Assembly (NCBI GenBank): GCA_900617975.1 | Contig: UZAE01014910.1 | Span: 1-11,331 of the forward strand | DNA length: 11,331 bases | Direction: 5' to 3' | Source of the DNA: Rodentolepis nana | Lineage: Eukaryota > Platyhelminthes > Cestoda > Cyclophyllidea > Hymenolepididae | In this document: piece after piece, positions 8,799-11,331 of the stretch | Position numbering within the stretch: the stretch's first letter is position 1 | Layout of the letters: every line of letters begins with the position of its first letter | Notes under the pieces: generated by a model | The model's database searches: none | What the model saw: only the letters and a program-made list of their open reading frames with translations | Told to the model about the DNA's origin: nothing | Program-made: the position numbers and the translations under genes

Positions 8799-10470
8799 TA
8801 ATACTTGTGGGTCAGTTGCCACTTTATGTCATTATAGAGATAAATGTGCTCATTTCTATTCGATATGATTGGCCATTTCCCAACAGATAGTTGCGGCTAA
8901 GTGGTATTGTAAACGGTTCAGACCGAATGCACTTTTTCATTCCTCTTAGATTTGCAAATTAGCTTTTGAGTACTTATATGGTGTGTCACATGAATTGCTC
9001 CATGTGCAAGTGGTATCCCTCAATTAGCTGTAGAAATCAGCCTTTATTTCAATATAATTGCATTCCTTGTTATATTAATTCTGCTTATGCATACTCCTAT
9101 GCCATGCTCATGAATTTCAAACCACTTTTTCTGATACTTCTTGAATGAACAGAACCATGAGGGGAAATGGTAATAAAACTTGCTAAGGTGTTAAGTAACG
9201 GTGGTAAGAGTCAGGAAGAGGAAATCAAAAGTTTCTAATTACTCAAAAAGTGATAGAAGGTCAAATGTATTGCTTGAAAAGAGTTAGGCAATTTTCCTAC
9301 TGAAGACTATAAGGTCAAGGTTCATTGGTGCGCATTGTGATTGATAAATTAAACTGGGCTTTGTAAAGTTAAATCATCATTGAACTGATTAATGGACACT
9401 TAGAAGGAAAATGCATCGAAGAGATTGTCTAACCATCTTACTTAATTCTCAATGTCTAAAATTGGGAAAAAAGTAATCCAGCTATGGAGTGGGGGAGAGA
9501 GATTCCGTAATTTAATGGCAGAGAATGGACAATTGATTATATTCTAGAAAAATAGAGGGTACTATGACTATTTGTTCAGCTCCACTTATGGTCTCTGACA
9601 TAGCCTGCTATCATACCCATCATCCGTCGGGTACTCACAGACTTTGGATGTTCTGTCTACTTGAAATACACATACTTCTCTTATACGTAGTTCGTTACTC
9701 ATACTCTTGGTCTAACGCTTCTGTTCCCTGTCTCCCTTTGATAAACTCTTCTAATCACTAGGGTTACATTTCCATCCTCTTATTATGTGGTGAAGTAAGG
9801 TTAACTAGGTGCCTATCCTTTGCAATCGTACAAACGGCCCTTTACCCAACCAGACTGCTTGGATATCTGCTATTTTTAAACGGAAAATCATATGTTTCTT
9901 AGGTTATGGCCATAAATCTAAAGCCAAGCTAATTACTAATGAATCACCAAAATAATGACGGTGTCTTCCTGAGATGCTTTGGGATATCGCGTTTTAGAGC
10001 AATTGTTCCATTAAACAATCACGACATTTCAATAAAAAAAGGTTAATTCATTAAAGAACTGCTAAGGTAACTACTTTATCTTACAATACTATACACCACT
10101 TTATTATTAAAAGAGATTGTATCACGTCGTTTTTATATTAATTAGAGAACCAAAATATAATATTTGTACCTGGAGACATTTAAAAAACATGCACCAATTT
10201 TTTAATGTGGGAAGAAATCGAAATCGACTTAAAGAAAGTCCAATACATAATAGAATGAATGAGATTAGAAGATATAGAGGGTAACTACAAGTTTCAAAGA
10301 AGCCAACTTCATTTGATTCTTGACAAGGAGATTGGGATAACATTTAACTATTGGGATGTTTACTATCCTAAATTCAATTTTAATGATTCATCCCTGAGTT
10401 GCGGTAAATGTTTTTTCTATAATGTTTAGTGTTCATTGGCAGAAGATTTGATCATGATGGATCGGCCTTG

Positions 10471-10493
10471 ACCCCTCCCCCCCCCCTCCCCTC
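10471..10493 (-). other. C-rich tract, G-quadruplex candidate on minus strand
   Basis: The tract reads A, C4, T, C10, T, C4, TC. The minus strand therefore has G4-A-G10-A-G4, which satisfies a four-tract G-quadruplex pattern because the G10 run can supply two tracts. The local sequence is otherwise AT-rich. It does not carry head-tail repeat flanks, so it is not one of the repeat's own C-runs. Confidence 0.5.
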
Positions 10494-10694
10494 ATATTTA
10501 TTTTACCTTTCAAGGGATTTTAGGTGGCGAATGACCTCAGATTATTTTACCTAGCTCACAGTTTTGGCAGAGCTGAAATGGGGCAGCAAAAAGTCAGAGT
10601 AATCAGGACTCCGTAGATCTATATTGAAAAGCAATCACTCAATTTTAATAAATATTTAATTACCTTTGGGCATCAGTAACGAGCTATCAAATTC

Positions 10695-11047
10695 CGATAT
10701 TTATAGTTTTGGGGTGTACGATAGACTTACCTCCACTTGGCGCACCCTGGGCAACGTATACTCATACGGCAAAAAAGTCTATTAACCGGCATTTGACTTC
10801 TGACTTCAAAATACCATGGCCCAACTGCTTGTCATATTCGACCCCTTTCACAGTACTCATCTTACCTTTTTCCCTACCTTTATGTCTGTCTGCCTCTTTT
10901 ACATCTGTGAATCGCTCTTCTGTTCCCCGCCCCTCGACATTCTGCTACTTTGATGAACCTTCCCTCTGTGAAGCCCGAAGTCAGCTAAATGGCTAATGAT
11001 AGCTATCAAAACGGCTGTCATTTGAAATAAATAAATATTTTTAGGAT
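10695..11047 (+). repeat. Full-length head-tail repeat copy, plus strand
   Basis: The tail-like AT segment GATATTTATAGTTTTGGGG (from about 10696) leads into the head, GTGTACGATAGACTTACC then CAACGTATACTCATACGGC. The inverted repeat ATAGACTT (10721-10728) / AAGTCTAT (10775-10782) encloses the hairpin CGTAT-ACTC-ATACG (10755-10768). The middle has CATATTCGACCCCTTTCAC and TTCCCCGCCCCTCGAC. The tail has GGCTAATGATAGCTATC, GGCTGTCATTTGAAATAAAT and then AAATATTTTTAGGATG. The E-box position reads CCACTTGG, so CACGTG is lost here. A 95-codon open frame at 10709-10996 is incidental. Confidence 0.9.
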
Positions 11048-11132
11048 GAATGATCACGATGGAGCCAATTCTTCTCTTTAATAAGAATATATCATCAACC
11101 GAAAACAATGCTAAATTTCCAGCCTAACTTCA

Positions 11133-11290
11133 TTATTTTTNCATCTTTGAAACCCTCTTCTGTTCCCCCCCCCCCTCCTCCTCTCTCGACTTTTTTCACT
11201 TTGATGTTCCTTCCTCTCTGTGAAGCCCGAAGTCAACCAAAGAGTTAATGATAACTACCATTTGATATAAGCAAATATTTATATTTTTAG
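11133..11290 (+). repeat. 3' half of head-tail repeat, short-tail subfamily
   Basis: Similarity begins around the ambiguous base at 11141 with CATCTTTGAAACCCTCTTC, then a C11 run (11165-11175). TTTTTTCACTTTGATGTTCC and GAAGCCCGAAGTCAACC follow. The tail, AATGATAACTACCATTTGAT then ATAAGCAAATATTT, lacks the 12 bp TCAAAACGCCTG. That stretch is identical, in reverse, to the tail of the copy at 2206-2545. Its end runs straight into the next copy's head. Confidence 0.87.
11141..11141. other. Ambiguous base (N)
   Basis: This is the only N in the window. In other copies the equivalent position is G or A (TTTTGCATCTTTG, TTTTACATCTTTG), so it may be a simple uncertain call. Recognisable repeat similarity starts almost at this base, so a hidden assembly join cannot be excluded. 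Confidence 0.9.
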
Positions 11291-11331
11291 GAGGGGTGTG
11301 CGATAGACTTACCTCTACGCGGTGCACCCTG
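11289..11331 (+). repeat. Head of another repeat copy, cut by window end
   Basis: AGGAGGGGTGTGCGATAGAC, then TTACCTCTACGCGGTGCACC and CTG, is the start of a further copy directly joined to the preceding tail. The two units are arranged head to tail with an overlapping GGAGG. The E-box position reads CTACGCGG. Confidence 0.88.

Larger units (their letters stand above)
7213..10690. other. Gene-free AT-rich stretch
   Basis: No gene or known element is recognised over about 3.5 kb. The frames at 8966-9148, 9564-9761 and 10122-10343 (minus) are short and domain-free. Features noted are AATA/AAT simple repeats (7333-7418 and 8155-8177), a small GACTC-CTCTCT-GAGTC hairpin at 8249-8264, a G10 run, a 12-bp palindrome TTATGGCCATAA at 9904-9915, and a C-rich tract at 10471-10493. 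Confidence 0.55.

Noticed and set aside
8905..8935. tRNA-like GGTTCAGACC
   Set aside because: It has no cloverleaf arms or acceptor stem around it, and the T-loop pattern is one base short.
9564..9761. Possible extra repeat copy because of CTTCTGTTCCCTGTCTCCC
   Set aside because: Similarity to the repeat's pyrimidine tract is limited to a low-complexity stretch. No head or tail sequence flanks it.
10122..10343. 73-codon minus-strand hydrophobic open frame, possible small membrane protein
   Set aside because: AT-rich DNA often gives Leu/Phe/Ile-rich frames. There is no conserved motif, splice context or supporting signal.

Overview
This window looks like non-coding, AT-rich DNA from an invertebrate animal nuclear genome. 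I see no intact host gene, no operon-like organisation, no tRNA or rRNA, and no convincing prokaryotic signal. The longest ATG-started open frames are short (60-122 codons), have no recognisable domain, and several of them simply read through the repeat described below. The genome type is inferred from a decayed LINE (non-LTR retrotransposon) endonuclease and from dispersed short repeats. The exact lineage cannot be fixed from the sequence; an arthropod or another invertebrate with Jockey/CR1/R1-like LINEs is plausible.

Layout. Positions 1-598 (minus strand) hold the N-terminal endonuclease region of a dead LINE ORF2, with at least three stop codons and several frameshifts. Directly upstream of it, in the same orientation (626-710), is the head of a short repeat family that dominates the rest of the window. 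I call it the 'head-tail repeat'. It is about 330 bp long. It has a CpG-containing head with nested palindromes, a pyrimidine-rich middle with a C-run, and an AT-rich tail ending near AAATAAATATTTTTAGGAGG.

Copies lie at 2206-2545 (minus, near full length), 4260-4570 (plus), 6769-6857 (plus, internal fragment), 6885-7212 (plus), 10695-11047 (plus), 11133-11290 (plus, 3' half) and 11289-11331 (plus, cut by the window end). Between 2485 and 3120 the head alone is reiterated about ten times in the minus orientation. Its cores fall on a roughly 40-bp register, with some 40-bp slots filled by unrelated sequence. This array is the most unusual feature of the window.

Between these repeats lie long stretches (711-2205, 3121-4259, 4571-6768, 7213-10690) in which I recognise no gene. 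They contain simple repeats, homopolymer runs, a few hairpins and one weak promoter-like motif cluster (1373-1490). No genes here work together; the biology visible is that of transposable-element remnants and local repeat amplification.
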